Assembly (NCBI GenBank): GCA_036499825.1 | Contig: DASYCZ010000042.1 | Location: 1 to 64,000, forward strand | Source: Paradevosia sp036499825 | Lineage (GTDB): Bacteria > Pseudomonadota > Alphaproteobacteria > Rhizobiales > Devosiaceae | Length of the DNA stretch: 64,000 bases | Direction of reading: 5' to 3' | Notes under the pieces: model-generated | Databases searched by the model: none | Seen by the model: only the letters and a program-made list of their open reading frames with translations | Told to the model about the DNA's origin: nothing | Made by a program: the position numbers and the translations under genes | Part shown: in pieces, positions 19,755-28,267 of the stretch | How positions within the stretch are numbered: the stretch's first letter is position 1 | Layout of the letters: every line of letters starts with the position of its first letter

Positions 19755-20958
19755 TGGGCGTCAGGGGTTCCGGCAGGATGTGGCCGGGCAGGGCGGGTTG
19801 CGCCCGTGTCGGCAAGGCTTTCACCAGGAACATAGCAACGACCACCAGCGGCAGGCAAACCACATAGGAAAGGCGAATGCCGAAGCTGTGCGCCACAAAG
19901 CCCAGGATCGGCGGGGCAAGAAAGAAGATCACGAAGGTGACCTGCCCGATGGCCGCCACATTGACCGAGGCGGGCCGGTCGGTGCGCCGGGCCGCCGCCG
20001 AGACGGCGAGCGGATAGACGGCGCTGCAGCCGCCACCCAGGAGCGCAAAGCCCAGCAGCGCCACATAGGGGTTGGGCGCCAGCCACACCGCCACCAGGCC
20101 CACAAGGCAGAGCCCCAGCAGCACCGTCACCACCAGCCGCGGGCTGAAATGGTCGACGACCGGGCCGATGAACAGCCGCACCATGGCCATCACGAAGGTG
20201 AAGAGCGTCAGCCCCAGCCCGCCCAGGAACGGCTCGGCCAAAAAGGTGTCGCGCATATAGATCGCAGACCAGTCGACGCCCGCGCCCTCGACGAGGAACG
20301 CCGCGATGCCGATCACGCATAATGGCAGGAGCGCCAGCGTGGGGAAGGCGATCAGCGGGGCTTTTTCTTCGCCTTCGCTGGCCTGGGCCGGCGTCGTCTC
20401 CATGCCGGCGAGGGCCACAAGGGCCGCGAGCGTCACCAGGATGAAGACGATGCCCAGGTGCCAGGGCGCCGGTACGCCCAGTTGCCGCACCCCGGCGGCG
20501 ACCAGCGAGGTGACGAAGAACCCCAGGCTCCAGAAGCCATGCGCCCGGCTCATGATCGAGCGCTTGTAGAGCGCCTCCAGCCGTCCGAGCTCGACATTGA
20601 GGTTGATTTCGAGGGCGCCGGCCAAAAGGCCTGCCCCGAACAGCGCCATGAAGGCGAGCGGCGCCCAGTGGATGAACGCGACGCTGGTATAGAGCGCCGT
20701 GCTGCCGATGACGGTGATGTAGCCTGTTGCCCTGGCGCCGAGCTTTTCGATGAGCGGCGACGAAAAGGTCAGGGAGATCAGGGAGCCGATGGCGGCCCCG
20801 ATCAGCGTCAGCCCCAGTTCGGCCTCGTTGACGCCCAGCGCCGACTGGATGTCGGGCATGCGGGAGAACATCGCGCCGGTGATCGCCGAAAACAGGAAGA
20901 AGCAGGCATAGAGACGGTGATGCGGCGCGAGGCGCATGGAAAACTCCGGACGGCGCAC
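19747..20958 (-). CDS. MFS transporter (YbjJ-like)
   Basis: A 403-residue, 12-helix major facilitator superfamily permease. The N-terminal FSAITGAMFSRMPDIQSALGV pattern, the glycine-rich loop and the LFTFVMAMVRLFIGPVVDHF helix resemble YbjJ/fucose-permease-type MFS proteins. Substrate is not predictable. It is a close paralogue of the next gene upstream and follows it by 6 bp, so the pair arose by tandem duplication. Confidence 0.88.
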   Translation of the reverse strand: MRRPEFSMRLAPHHRLYACFFLFSAITGAMFSRMPDIQSALGVNEAELGLTLIGAAIGSLISLTFSSPLIEKLGARATGYITVIGSTALYTSVAFIHWAPLAFMALFGAGLLAGALEINLNVELGRLEALYKRSIMSRAHGFWSLGFFVTSLVAAGVRQLGVPAPWHLGIVFILVTLAALVALAGMETTPAQASEGEEKAPLIAFPTLALLPLCVIGIAAFLVEGAGVDWSAIYMRDTFLAEPFLGGLGLTLFTFVMAMVRLFIGPVVDHFSPRLVVTVLLGLCLVGLVAVWLAPNPYVALLGFALLGGGCSAVYPLAVSAAARRTDRPASVNVAAIGQVTFVIFFLAPPILGFVAHSFGIRLSYVVCLPLVVVAMFLVKALPTRAQPALPGHILPEPLTPNG

Positions 20959-20964
20959 ATGCCG

Positions 20965-22149
20965 TCAAATGGTCTGATCGACGGTCTGTGGAATGGGCTT
21001 GCGGCCCAGTGCCGGCGCGGCGGCAAGACTCAATGCCACCAGCGGCAGCCCGATACCATAAATCCAGCGGTGACCGAAGTGGTCGGCGACAAAACCCAGC
21101 AATGGCGGCCCCAGCAGGAACGCCACGAACGAGATCTGCGCCAGGGCCGCCACATTGATGGCCGAGGGCCGGTCGGTGCGCTGCGCCGCCGCCGACATGG
21201 CCAGCGGGAAGATGGCGCTGGTGCCGATGCCGATCAGCCCGAAGCCCAGGAGCGCCTGCCAGTCGGCCGCAGCGAAAAACACCAGCAGCGCCCCCAGCCC
21301 CAGGATCACCAGCAGGATGCGCGCCACATCGACCGGGCTGTAGCGCTCGACGAAGCTATCGATGAAGAACCGCGTCGCCCCTTGCGAGAATGCCGCCACC
21401 GCCACCGCGAAGCCGGCAAGGAAGGGCGTCGCCCTAAAGATCTTGTCCATGTAGATGGCCGACCAGTCCATGGCGGCGCCTTCCATCACCATGGCGGAGA
21501 GCGTGACCGCCACCAGCACGCCGATGGCGAGCGTTGGGGCGGCGAAACGCGGCGCCGCCGCCGTCGAGGTGCCGCCGCGATGCGGGGCCGGATCGAACCG
21601 CCCGAGCCAGACCAGCGTCGCCACCGTCACCACCGGGATCATGGCCGCAAGGTGCAGCGTTGGGCTGATGCCCAGCTGGGCGATATAGGCGCCGATGAGG
21701 CCGGCCGAGAAGAAGCCGATGCTCCAGAAGGCATGCGAGCGGTTCATGATGCGCCGGCCAAGCAGGTGTTCGGTCCGGTCCGCCTCGAGGTTGATGATGA
21801 TCTCGATGCAGCCGATGCACAGGCCCACCGGCAGCAGCAGCACGAAGAACATGGTGGGCGAGGTCGAGATGGTGCTGAGGGCATAAAACACCGACAGCAG
21901 CGGGATCAGCATGAGGATGGCGCGCCGATAGCCGAGCCGTTCCAGCAGCGGCGCAGCCAGCGTCAGTGAAATGAGGGTGCCGACCGGGGCGCCGATCAGC
22001 CCCAGGCCGAGGCCGGCGGCGGTCACGCCCATCTGGGCCTGCATGTCGGGCAGGCGCGGAAAGATGCTGCCCATGCAGAACGAATAGACGAAGAAGGCCC
22101 CGAAGACGCGCATCTGGGGCGGCAGGCTAAGCCCGAACCTGGTCATCAT
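20965..22149 (-). CDS. MFS transporter (YbjJ-like), tandem paralogue
   Basis: A 394-residue permease with the same architecture as its neighbour: GSIFPRLPDMQAQMGV near residue 28, a GAPVGTLISLTLAAPLLERL loop and RSHAFWSIGFF near residue 130, all of which have counterparts in the downstream copy. The gene starts with two adjacent ATG codons with a GGAAG site upstream. First gene of a two-MFS-plus-MmcB unit. Substrate unknown. Confidence 0.88.
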   Translation of the reverse strand: MMTRFGLSLPPQMRVFGAFFVYSFCMGSIFPRLPDMQAQMGVTAAGLGLGLIGAPVGTLISLTLAAPLLERLGYRRAILMLIPLLSVFYALSTISTSPTMFFVLLLPVGLCIGCIEIIINLEADRTEHLLGRRIMNRSHAFWSIGFFSAGLIGAYIAQLGISPTLHLAAMIPVVTVATLVWLGRFDPAPHRGGTSTAAAPRFAAPTLAIGVLVAVTLSAMVMEGAAMDWSAIYMDKIFRATPFLAGFAVAVAAFSQGATRFFIDSFVERYSPVDVARILLVILGLGALLVFFAAADWQALLGFGLIGIGTSAIFPLAMSAAAQRTDRPSAINVAALAQISFVAFLLGPPLLGFVADHFGHRWIYGIGLPLVALSLAAAPALGRKPIPQTVDQTI

Positions 22150-22259
22150 GGATCTTCCGCAAACGATTGCGGGCCACGGTATTCAAAGCGCTTCGAGGGC
22201 ACAAGCCGGGCCCCTGAAGTAACCTTCTCCCAAAGAGAAGACTGCTCAAGTAAAGGCAG

Positions 22260-22284
22260 TAAAAGGCCGCCCCGTGGGGCGGCC
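22260..22284 (-). terminator. terminator of the rlpA-like gene
   Basis: Read on the minus strand: GGCCGCCCC / GGGGCGGCC stem (9 bp, very short loop) followed by a TTTTA tract, about 15 bp after the stop of the rlpA-like gene. Confidence 0.85.
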
Positions 22285-22298
22285 CTGGGCATCACCCG

Positions 22299-22658
22299 TC
22301 AGATCCGGGCGATGCACACATTGGTGTGGCCCCGGCCCTTGAAGCCGAGCTTGGTCGCCGCGACGGGCGACAGGTCGATGATGCGACCCCTTATGAATGG
22401 GCCTCGGTCATTGATGGTGACGGTGATCGACCGGCCAGTATTCTGGTCGACGACCTTGACCACGGTGCCGAAGGGCAAACTCTTATGTGCTGCGGTCATT
22501 GCCCCCGGATTCATCTTTTGCCCCGATGCGGTGCGGTTCCCTGGCAGTGAGTACCAGGACGCTCCGCCGCATTGGTTACCATCGGCAAGGCTTGGTCCAG
22601 TAACGCCGAGCACAAGCGCAATAGCCAGAATGGCAGCGACAGATTTCCTCTGAGTCAA
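22299..22658 (-). CDS. RlpA-like double-psi beta-barrel secreted protein
   Basis: A 119-residue exported protein. An N-terminal signal peptide (about 25 residues, ending ADG) is followed by the RlpA-like double-psi barrel: GGASWYSLPGNRTASGQKMNP, AAHKSLPFGTVVKV and TVTINDRGPFIRGRIIDLSPVA. It is much shorter than full RlpA and lacks the SPOR domain. Such small forms act as cell-wall or expansin-like proteins; lytic transglycosylase activity is possible, since the conserved barrel Asp (NDRGPF) is retained, but not shown. Confidence 0.85.
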   Translation of the reverse strand: MTQRKSVAAILAIALVLGVTGPSLADGNQCGGASWYSLPGNRTASGQKMNPGAMTAAHKSLPFGTVVKVVDQNTGRSITVTINDRGPFIRGRIIDLSPVAATKLGFKGRGHTNVCIARI

Positions 22659-22960
22659 ACTTCACGATCTCCTTTGTTGTTGAGGCTCCTTCGCTGCGCA
22701 AGACTCATGGCCACAATGTGGGCACAGTGCCTCATTCGGAATTGACTCTGCCACAATTGGCAATTCTTAAGGAACTGTTGCCAATACGCCGCACAGCCCC
22801 GGCGGACGACAAAATAAGGTTAATCAACCGTAAATAGCGGTGACAGTTGATCAAATCGTCCAGCAACCTCAGCGGCTCGACTCGGAATTTGACCAATTGA
22901 TAAAAAAATTCACCTGCGCTAGCGTTTCCATCGAGGGAAACGACAGCAAGAGACTTGCCG
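22659..22960. promoter_or_regulatory. divergent control region between rlpA-like gene and preT
   Basis: About 300 bp without a gene. It carries the candidate RutR box at 22889-22904 and, further left, AT-rich segments and a TTGATCAA palindrome at 22847-22854. It is where the promoters of preT and of the rlpA-like gene must lie. No clear -10 hexamer could be assigned to preT. Confidence 0.5.
22889..22904 (+). promoter_or_regulatory. candidate RutR box upstream of preT
   Basis: TTGACCAATTGATAAA. Compared with the E. coli RutR consensus TTGACCANNTGGTCAA, the left arm is exact and the right arm matches 5 of 7, so 12 of 14 specified positions agree. It lies about 57 bp before the preT start and a RutR-like regulator is encoded 5 kb away in the same locus. 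Binding is inferred. Confidence 0.6.
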
Positions 22961-24298
22961 ATGTCCGAGGGTGTGCTTCAAGAGGGTATCGTCCCCGGGC
23001 GCCTGGCGCCTGGGCAATATGCGGAGAACTTCGGCGACCTGCATCCGCCGCTCGATCGCCATGAGGCGTTCGTCGAGGCCGACCGGTGCTATTTCTGCTT
23101 CGATGCGCCGTGCCAGCAGGCCTGCCCGACCGCCATCGATATCCCGCTGTTCATCCGCCAGATCGTCACCGACAACGCGCTGGGCGCTGCCGAAACCATC
23201 TTCGAGCAGAATATCCTGGGCGGCATGTGTGCCCGCGTCTGCCCCACCGAGCAGCTGTGCGAGGAAGCGTGCGTGCGCGAGGAGGCCGAGGGCAAGCCGG
23301 TCAAGATCGGCCTGTTGCAGCGTTACGCCACCGATGCGGCCATGGATGAAGACGTGCAGTTCTTCGCCCGCGCCGCCGGGACGGGCAAGACCATCGCGGT
23401 GGTGGGCGCCGGCCCGGCCGGCCTTGCCGCCGCCCATCGGCTGGCCTGGCACGGGCACGCCGTCACGGTTTTCGATGTGCGCCCCAAACCCGGCGGCCTC
23501 AACGAATATGGCATCGCCTCCTACAAGGCGACCGATGGCTTCGCCCAGCATGAGGTCGATTACGTCACCGCCATCGGCGGCATCAGCATCGAAAACGGCA
23601 AGGCGCTGGGCCGCGACTTTTCGCTCGAAGACCTGACGGCGCGCCATGACGCGGTGTTTCTCGGCATGGGGCTGGGCGGCGTCAATGCCTTGAGGGCCGA
23701 AGGCGAAAACGCCCCCGGGGTCGCCAATGCGGTCGATTTCATCGCCGAGCTGCGCCAGTCGAGCGACCTTGCGCACCTGCCGGTCGGCCGCCGCGTCGTG
23801 GTGGTGGGCGGCGGCATGACGGCCATCGATGCCGCCGTGCAGTCCAAGCTGCTCGGCGCCGAGGAGGTGACGATCGTTTATCGCCGCGGCAAGGAGCAGA
23901 TGAGCGCCTCCGAATTCGAGCAGGACCTGGCCGCCGCCAAGGGCGTCGCCATCCGCCACTGGCTGGCGCCCCGGCGCGTGCTCACCGCCGACGGCAAGGT
24001 CACCGGCGTCGAGCTCGAATATATGCGCCTCGTCGATGGCGCCCTCACCGGCACCGGCGAGGTGACCGCTATCGCCGCCGACCAGGTGTTCAAGGCCATC
24101 GGCCAGACCTTTGCGAGCGATGGCGATGGCGTCGAGCTCGCGGGCGGCAAGATCCTGGTCGATGCCGAGGGCCGCACCTCGATGGCAAAGGTCTGGGCCG
24201 GCGGCGATTGCGCTACCGGCGGCGACGACCTGACCGTGACGGCCGTCGCCGAGGGCCGCGACGCGGCCGAAAGCATTCATCGCGCACTGAGCGCCTGA
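22961..24298 (+). CDS. preT: NAD-dependent dihydropyrimidine dehydrogenase subunit PreT
   Basis: A 445-residue FAD/Fe-S subunit that with PreA reduces uracil and thymine to their 5,6-dihydro forms with NADH. Two Fe-S cluster motifs lie near the N-terminus (CYFCFDAPCQQACPTA about 43-57 and CARVCPTEQLCEEACVR about 90-106), followed by the FAD loop GAGPAG at about 149-154 and a second dinucleotide loop GGGMTA near 285. The ATG at 22961 is preceded by a TTG at 22955; ATG is preferred. preA follows after 13 bp. Confidence 0.95.
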   Translation: MSEGVLQEGIVPGRLAPGQYAENFGDLHPPLDRHEAFVEADRCYFCFDAPCQQACPTAIDIPLFIRQIVTDNALGAAETIFEQNILGGMCARVCPTEQLCEEACVREEAEGKPVKIGLLQRYATDAAMDEDVQFFARAAGTGKTIAVVGAGPAGLAAAHRLAWHGHAVTVFDVRPKPGGLNEYGIASYKATDGFAQHEVDYVTAIGGISIENGKALGRDFSLEDLTARHDAVFLGMGLGGVNALRAEGENAPGVANAVDFIAELRQSSDLAHLPVGRRVVVVGGGMTAIDAAVQSKLLGAEEVTIVYRRGKEQMSASEFEQDLAAAKGVAIRHWLAPRRVLTADGKVTGVELEYMRLVDGALTGTGEVTAIAADQVFKAIGQTFASDGDGVELAGGKILVDAEGRTSMAKVWAGGDCATGGDDLTVTAVAEGRDAAESIHRALSA

Positions 24299-24311
24299 GG
24301 AGGATCAGCGG

Positions 24312-25634
24312 ATGGCAGACCTTCGCAACGATTTCGTCGGCATCAAATCCCCCAACCCGTTCTGGCTGGCCTCCGCCCCGCCAACCGACAAGGCCTACAA
24401 TGTCGAGCGCGCCTTCAAGGCCGGCTGGGGTGGCGTCGTCTGGAAGACCCTGGGCGAGGCCGGCCCGCCGGTCGTCAATGTCAACGGCCCGCGCTACGGC
24501 GCCATCTGGGGGGCCGACCGCAGGCTTTTGGGCTTCAACAATATCGAATTGATCACCGACCGCGACCTGCAGCGGAACCTGCAGGAGATCAAGCAGGTCA
24601 AGATGAACTGGCCCGACCGGGCCCTCATCGCCTCCATCATGGTGCCCTGCGAGGAAAACGCCTGGAAGGCCATTTTGCCGCTGGTCGAGGAAACCGGCGC
24701 CGACGGCATCGAGCTCAATTTCGGCTGTCCGCACGGCATGAGCGAGCGCGGCATGGGCGCCGCCGTCGGCCAGGTGCCCGAATATATCGAAATGGTGGTG
24801 CGCTGGTGCAAGCAATATACCCGCATGCCGGTGATCACCAAGCTGACCCCCAACGTCACCGACATCCGCAAACCGGCGCGCGCCGCCAGGGCCGGCGGCA
24901 CCGATGCGGTCAGCCTCATCAACACCATCAACTCCATCACCGGGGTCGATCTCGACCTGATGGCGCCTCAGCCCACCATCGACGGCAAGGGCACCCATGG
25001 GGGCTATTGCGGCCCCGCCGCCAAGCCCATCGCCCTCCATATGGTGGCCGAGATCGCCCGTGACGCCGAAACAAATGGCCTGCCGATTTCCGGCATCGGC
25101 GGCGTCACCACTTGGCGCGACGCCGCCGAGTTCATGGCGCTGGGCGCCGGCAATGTGCAGGTCTGCACCGCCGCCATGACCTATGGCTTCAAGATCGTCG
25201 AGGAGATGATCTCGGGCCTCGCCAACTGGATGGATGAGAAGGGCTACGCAACGCTCGACGATTTCGGCGGCCGCGCCGTCCGCAACGTCACCGACTGGCA
25301 GTATCTCAACCTCAATTACGTCACCAAGGCCCGCATCGACCAGGACCTCTGCATCAAATGCGGCCGCTGTCATATCGCCTGCGAGGACACCTCGCACCAG
25401 GCCATCATGAAGCAGAAGGATGGCCGCCGGCATTTCGAGGTGATGGACGACGAATGCGTCGGCTGCAACCTCTGCGTCAACGTCTGCCCGGTCGAGGACT
25501 GCATCACCATGGAAGCCCTCGAGCCCGGCATGATCGACGAACGCACCGGCCGCGTGGTGACCGCCAATTACGCCAACTGGACCAGCCACCCCAACAACCC
25601 GATGGCCAAGCCGGCGGTGGAGCCGGCGGAATAG
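24312..25634 (+). CDS. preA: NAD-dependent dihydropyrimidine dehydrogenase subunit PreA
   Basis: A 440-residue FMN/Fe-S subunit, the site of pyrimidine reduction. The catalytic-cysteine segment NFGCPHGMSERGMG is seen near residue 140, and the FMN barrel runs through NPFWLASAPP and NTINSITG. The C-terminal ferredoxin domain carries two 4Fe-4S sets, CIKCGRCHIAC and CVGCNLCVNVCPVEDC, between about 347 and 400. A GAGGAGG site precedes the ATG. With preT it forms the first step of the reductive route, whose remaining genes lie downstream. Confidence 0.96.
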   Translation: MADLRNDFVGIKSPNPFWLASAPPTDKAYNVERAFKAGWGGVVWKTLGEAGPPVVNVNGPRYGAIWGADRRLLGFNNIELITDRDLQRNLQEIKQVKMNWPDRALIASIMVPCEENAWKAILPLVEETGADGIELNFGCPHGMSERGMGAAVGQVPEYIEMVVRWCKQYTRMPVITKLTPNVTDIRKPARAARAGGTDAVSLINTINSITGVDLDLMAPQPTIDGKGTHGGYCGPAAKPIALHMVAEIARDAETNGLPISGIGGVTTWRDAAEFMALGAGNVQVCTAAMTYGFKIVEEMISGLANWMDEKGYATLDDFGGRAVRNVTDWQYLNLNYVTKARIDQDLCIKCGRCHIACEDTSHQAIMKQKDGRRHFEVMDDECVGCNLCVNVCPVEDCITMEALEPGMIDERTGRVVTANYANWTSHPNNPMAKPAVEPAE

Positions 25635-25710
25635 GGGGCTGGCCGGCGGTGATGGGGCATTGGAGGCGGAGAAGGCCATGAGAGCTACGCTCGAATGGCG
25701 GACCCGAAGG

Positions 25711-25788
25711 GGTGAGAGGTTACGCTGAGGCATCGGTGACGGCGCGAACCGCAACATCGGCAATGCCGAGGACTCCGCACCCCTCACC
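25711..25788. repeat. 78-bp dispersed repeat, copy 1 (family C)
   Basis: This 78-bp element between preA and the Mop gene is the inverted counterpart of 40672-40749. Both have GGTGAGGGG-type and CCCCTCACC-type ends and a CTCCGCA / TGCGGAG internal palindrome. A short flanking tract at 25681-25703 also recurs, in the same orientation, at 40581-40603. Confidence 0.75.
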
Positions 25789-25834
25789 GTCGCGCCCCTT
25801 CGCCCAGAGGGCGAAAGGGCACCAAACCCCAGTC

Positions 25835-26044
25835 CTAATCCTCAACCGCCACCATCACGTCCGAGGCCTTGATCACCGCGATGGCCTTCTTGCCCTTGGC
25901 CAGCTGCAATTCGTCCACCGCCTCATTGGTAATCGAGGCGGTGACGATGGCGTTGCCGATGTCGATGCGCACATGCGAGGTGGTGGCGCCCTTCACGACT
26001 TCCACGACGGTGCCCTTGATCTGGTTGCGTGCGCTGATTTTCAT
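25835..26044 (-). CDS. Mop-like molybdate-binding (TOBE) protein
   Basis: A 69-residue protein consisting of one TOBE/molbindin domain, with the SARNQIKGTVVEV opening, a HVRIDIGN strand and VIKASDVMVAVED at the end, as in molybdate-storing Mop proteins. The start at 26044 was chosen because a GGAG site lies about eight bases upstream; an in-frame codon 27 bp earlier lacks one. It likely stores or delivers molybdate. It is divergent from the GST gene and not an obvious member of the pyrimidine pathway. Confidence 0.88.
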   Translation of the reverse strand: MKISARNQIKGTVVEVVKGATTSHVRIDIGNAIVTASITNEAVDELQLAKGKKAIAVIKASDVMVAVED

Positions 26045-26116
26045 CGACTGTCTCCTGGTTTGAATAGCCACAGCAGTTTCGACGGAACGTCTCGCCGCGT
26101 CGAGGCATTTTCAGTC

Positions 26117-26836
26117 ATGGCTTACGAACTTTATTACTGGACCGGCATTCAGGGCCGGGGCGAATTCGTCCGGCTGGCGCTGGAAGATGCCGGCGCCGAC
26201 TATAAGGATGTTGCCCGCGACAAGGATGATGGTGTCATCGGCAAGCTTTCAGGCGATGCGCGTATCGCGACGCCATCCTTCGCGCCGCCCTTTCTCAGGG
26301 ATGGCGATATCATCATCGGCCAGACGGCGGTCATCCTCGGCTATCTCGGTCCCAGACACGAGCTGGTGTCACAAAACGCCGCCGAGCGGCTGTGGACGCA
26401 TCAGATCCAGCTGACCATCGCCGACATGGTGGCCGAGGCCCACGACACCCACCATCCGGTTGGTACCGGGCTCTACTACGAGGACCAGAAGCCCGAAGCG
26501 CGGCGCAATGCCGATCAGTTCCGGGCGGGGCGCATGCCGAAATTCCTCGATTGGTTCGAAACCATCATCGCGCGCAACCCCCATGGTGGAGGCCAGCTTG
26601 CCGGACCGGCCGTGAGCTATGCCGATTTGTCGCTGTTCCAGCTCGTCGAAGCCCTGACCTATGCGTTTCCCCGCCGCATGGCGGCGTTGCGCGGCGATTA
26701 CCCGCTGCTCATGAACCTCGTCGAGCGCGTGCGCGCCCGGCCCGGCATCGCGGCCTACCTCCAAAGCGACCGCCGCCTCGACTTCAACACCTCGGGCGTC
26801 TTCCGCCACTACCCCGAGCTCGACGGCCCCGGCTGA
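26117..26836 (+). CDS. glutathione S-transferase family protein
   Basis: A 239-residue GST-like protein: an N-terminal thioredoxin-fold half (YYWTGIQGRGEFVRLALEDAG) and a C-terminal helical domain with VSYADLSLFQLVEAL, the GST N-capping/hydrophobic staple region. The IGQTAVILGYLG segment replaces the usual glutathione-contacting E-S motif (QT instead of ES), so glutathione binding could be altered. The start at 26117 is the first ATG after the divergent Mop promoter. Substrate unknown. Confidence 0.82.
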   Translation: MAYELYYWTGIQGRGEFVRLALEDAGADYKDVARDKDDGVIGKLSGDARIATPSFAPPFLRDGDIIIGQTAVILGYLGPRHELVSQNAAERLWTHQIQLTIADMVAEAHDTHHPVGTGLYYEDQKPEARRNADQFRAGRMPKFLDWFETIIARNPHGGGQLAGPAVSYADLSLFQLVEALTYAFPRRMAALRGDYPLLMNLVERVRARPGIAAYLQSDRRLDFNTSGVFRHYPELDGPG

Positions 26837-26962
26837 GAGGCGTCGTTCCGCCAGGGCGCATTCGCCATGGCCTCATGCGATTTCGGTGGGCATGTCGAAA
26901 TCCGGCCTCGCCGTTCGTCCCATCGGTGCACTAGGCTTTGGCTCTCACCAAGGACATGCGCC

Positions 26963-27340
26963 ATGCCCACCGATCTGCCCACCACACTCATTTTCATCGG
27001 CCGCGTGCTGCTCGGCGCCGCCTTCTTCATCTTCGGCCTTCGCAACGCCATGGGCCTCGACCGGCTGACCGCCGCCATGACGGCGCGTGGCCTGCCCATG
27101 CCGCGCGTCTGCATGGTCATAGGTGTCGCCATGCAGATCCTGGGTGGCGCCTCGGTGGCGCTCAATGTGCTGCCGATCCTTGGCGCCATCGACATGATCG
27201 TCTTCCTGCTGGTGGCGGTGTTCCTGTTCCACAATTTCTGGGATTATCCGCAGGCCGAGCGCCGCCAGCACGTCAATGCCTGGATCATGAATATCGGCCT
27301 GTCGGGCGCCTTCCTGATGGTGATCGCGCACAGCCTCTAG
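26963..27340 (+). CDS. DoxX-family membrane protein
   Basis: A 125-residue, four-helix membrane protein of the DoxX family: FIGRVLLGAAFFIFGLRN opening, a GLPMPRVCMVIGVAMQILGG second helix and FHNFWDYP near 90. DoxX proteins are linked to thiosulphate/oxygen stress in a few cases, but the function is usually unknown. An AAGGA site precedes the ATG. It follows the GST gene by about 130 bp. Confidence 0.85.
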   Translation: MPTDLPTTLIFIGRVLLGAAFFIFGLRNAMGLDRLTAAMTARGLPMPRVCMVIGVAMQILGGASVALNVLPILGAIDMIVFLLVAVFLFHNFWDYPQAERRQHVNAWIMNIGLSGAFLMVIAHSL

Positions 27341-27436
27341 GGGTTGGAAACTACCGGCTTCCCGAGCTCCGCAGACCCCTCGTCCGGCGCTATCGCGCCA
27401 CCTTCTCCCCAAAGGGGCGAAGGAGAGCACCCCGCC

Positions 27437-28132
27437 CTACCCCTTCTTGGGCAGCAGCCCGTTCAGGAACAGGTTTTCCAAAAACCGCGCGGCGTCCTCG
27501 AAGCGCCCGTCGCCGCCGCGGTCCTTGCCCAGCACGGCGCGGACCTGCACGTCGAAATCCGCATAGTGCTGGGTCGTGGCCCAGATCGAAAAGATCAGGT
27601 GATAGGGGTCGGTCGGCTCGATCTTGCCGGCATCCATCCAGCCGTAAAGGATCTCGGCCTTCTCATCGACCAAAGCCTTCAGCTCGCCTTCCAGCATGTC
27701 GATGATGCGGGGCGCGCCCGCCAGGATCTCATTGGCGAACAGCCGGCTCTGGCGCGGAAAGTCGCGCGCCATTTCGAGCTTGCGGCGGATATAGGAGCGG
27801 ATTTCCGGCACCGGATCGCCGCCTGCGTCCATTTCGCGCAGGGGCGCCAGCCAGACATGCAGCATGTCGCTGATCAGCCGCTTGTGAATCTCCTCCTTGC
27901 GGGGGAAATAGTACAGCAAATTGGGCTTGCTCATGCCCGCCTGCTCGGCGATCTGGTCGATCGTGGTGCCGCGAAAACCATGCAGCGAAAACACGTCCAG
28001 CGCCGCTTCCAGGATCACGTCGCGCTTTTCCCGCTGGATGCGAGTCAAAGGCCGTGCTTTGCTGGCCGCCGCCGCAGTTTCGGGCTTGGTGGGAGCCGCT
28101 TGGGCGCCATTTTTTACCTTGATCGGCGGCAT
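27437..28132 (-). CDS. rutR: TetR-family regulator, RutR-like
   Basis: A 231-residue TetR regulator that closely follows E. coli RutR. Shared blocks include AALDVFSLHGFRGTTIDQIAE (HTH), AGMSKPNLLYYFPRKEEIH, the WLAPLREM segment, RLFANEILAGAP and HLIFSIWATTQHYADF, which in E. coli line the uracil/thymine pocket. A candidate operator lies at 28147-28162, immediately upstream. It is divergent from the aminotransferase gene and is the likely regulator of the whole pyrimidine locus. The first ATG (28132) was used; a TTG 45 bp upstream is also in frame. Confidence 0.9.
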   Translation of the reverse strand: MPPIKVKNGAQAAPTKPETAAAASKARPLTRIQREKRDVILEAALDVFSLHGFRGTTIDQIAEQAGMSKPNLLYYFPRKEEIHKRLISDMLHVWLAPLREMDAGGDPVPEIRSYIRRKLEMARDFPRQSRLFANEILAGAPRIIDMLEGELKALVDEKAEILYGWMDAGKIEPTDPYHLIFSIWATTQHYADFDVQVRAVLGKDRGGDGRFEDAARFLENLFLNGLLPKKG

Positions 28133-28146
28133 GGGAATGCTAACAT

Positions 28147-28162
28147 TTTTCCAACTGGTCAA
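28147..28162 (-). promoter_or_regulatory. candidate RutR box between rutR and the aminotransferase
   Basis: Minus-strand reading TTGACCAGTTGGAAAA. Left arm exact, right arm TGGAAAA against TGGTCAA, giving 12 of 14 matching specified positions. It lies 14 bp upstream of the rutR start and could control both divergent genes. Binding is inferred. Confidence 0.6.
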
Positions 28163-28185
28163 AATTCCAATGGCCAAGGCGATCG

Positions 28186-28231
28186 GTCAAGAGCCTATAA
28201 TCTTGACTTATAAAATCAAGAAATAGACTCG
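28186..28231 (+). promoter_or_regulatory. AT-rich promoter-like region of the aminotransferase gene
   Basis: A perfect TATAAT hexamer is at 28196-28201. A GTCAAG / CTTGAC inverted repeat surrounds it (28186-28191 and 28202-28207). TTGACT at 28203-28208 could be another -35 with TAGACT about 15 bp later. The real -35/-10 pair cannot be decided by eye. Confidence 0.35.
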
Positions 28232-28267
28232 TAGCGCCGCCCGCTGTGCGAGTCGAGGGAGAGCCGC

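Noticed and set aside
22847..22854. TTGATCAA palindrome as a second RutR box upstream of preT
   Set aside because: It lacks the TTGACCA arm and the spacing of the consensus.
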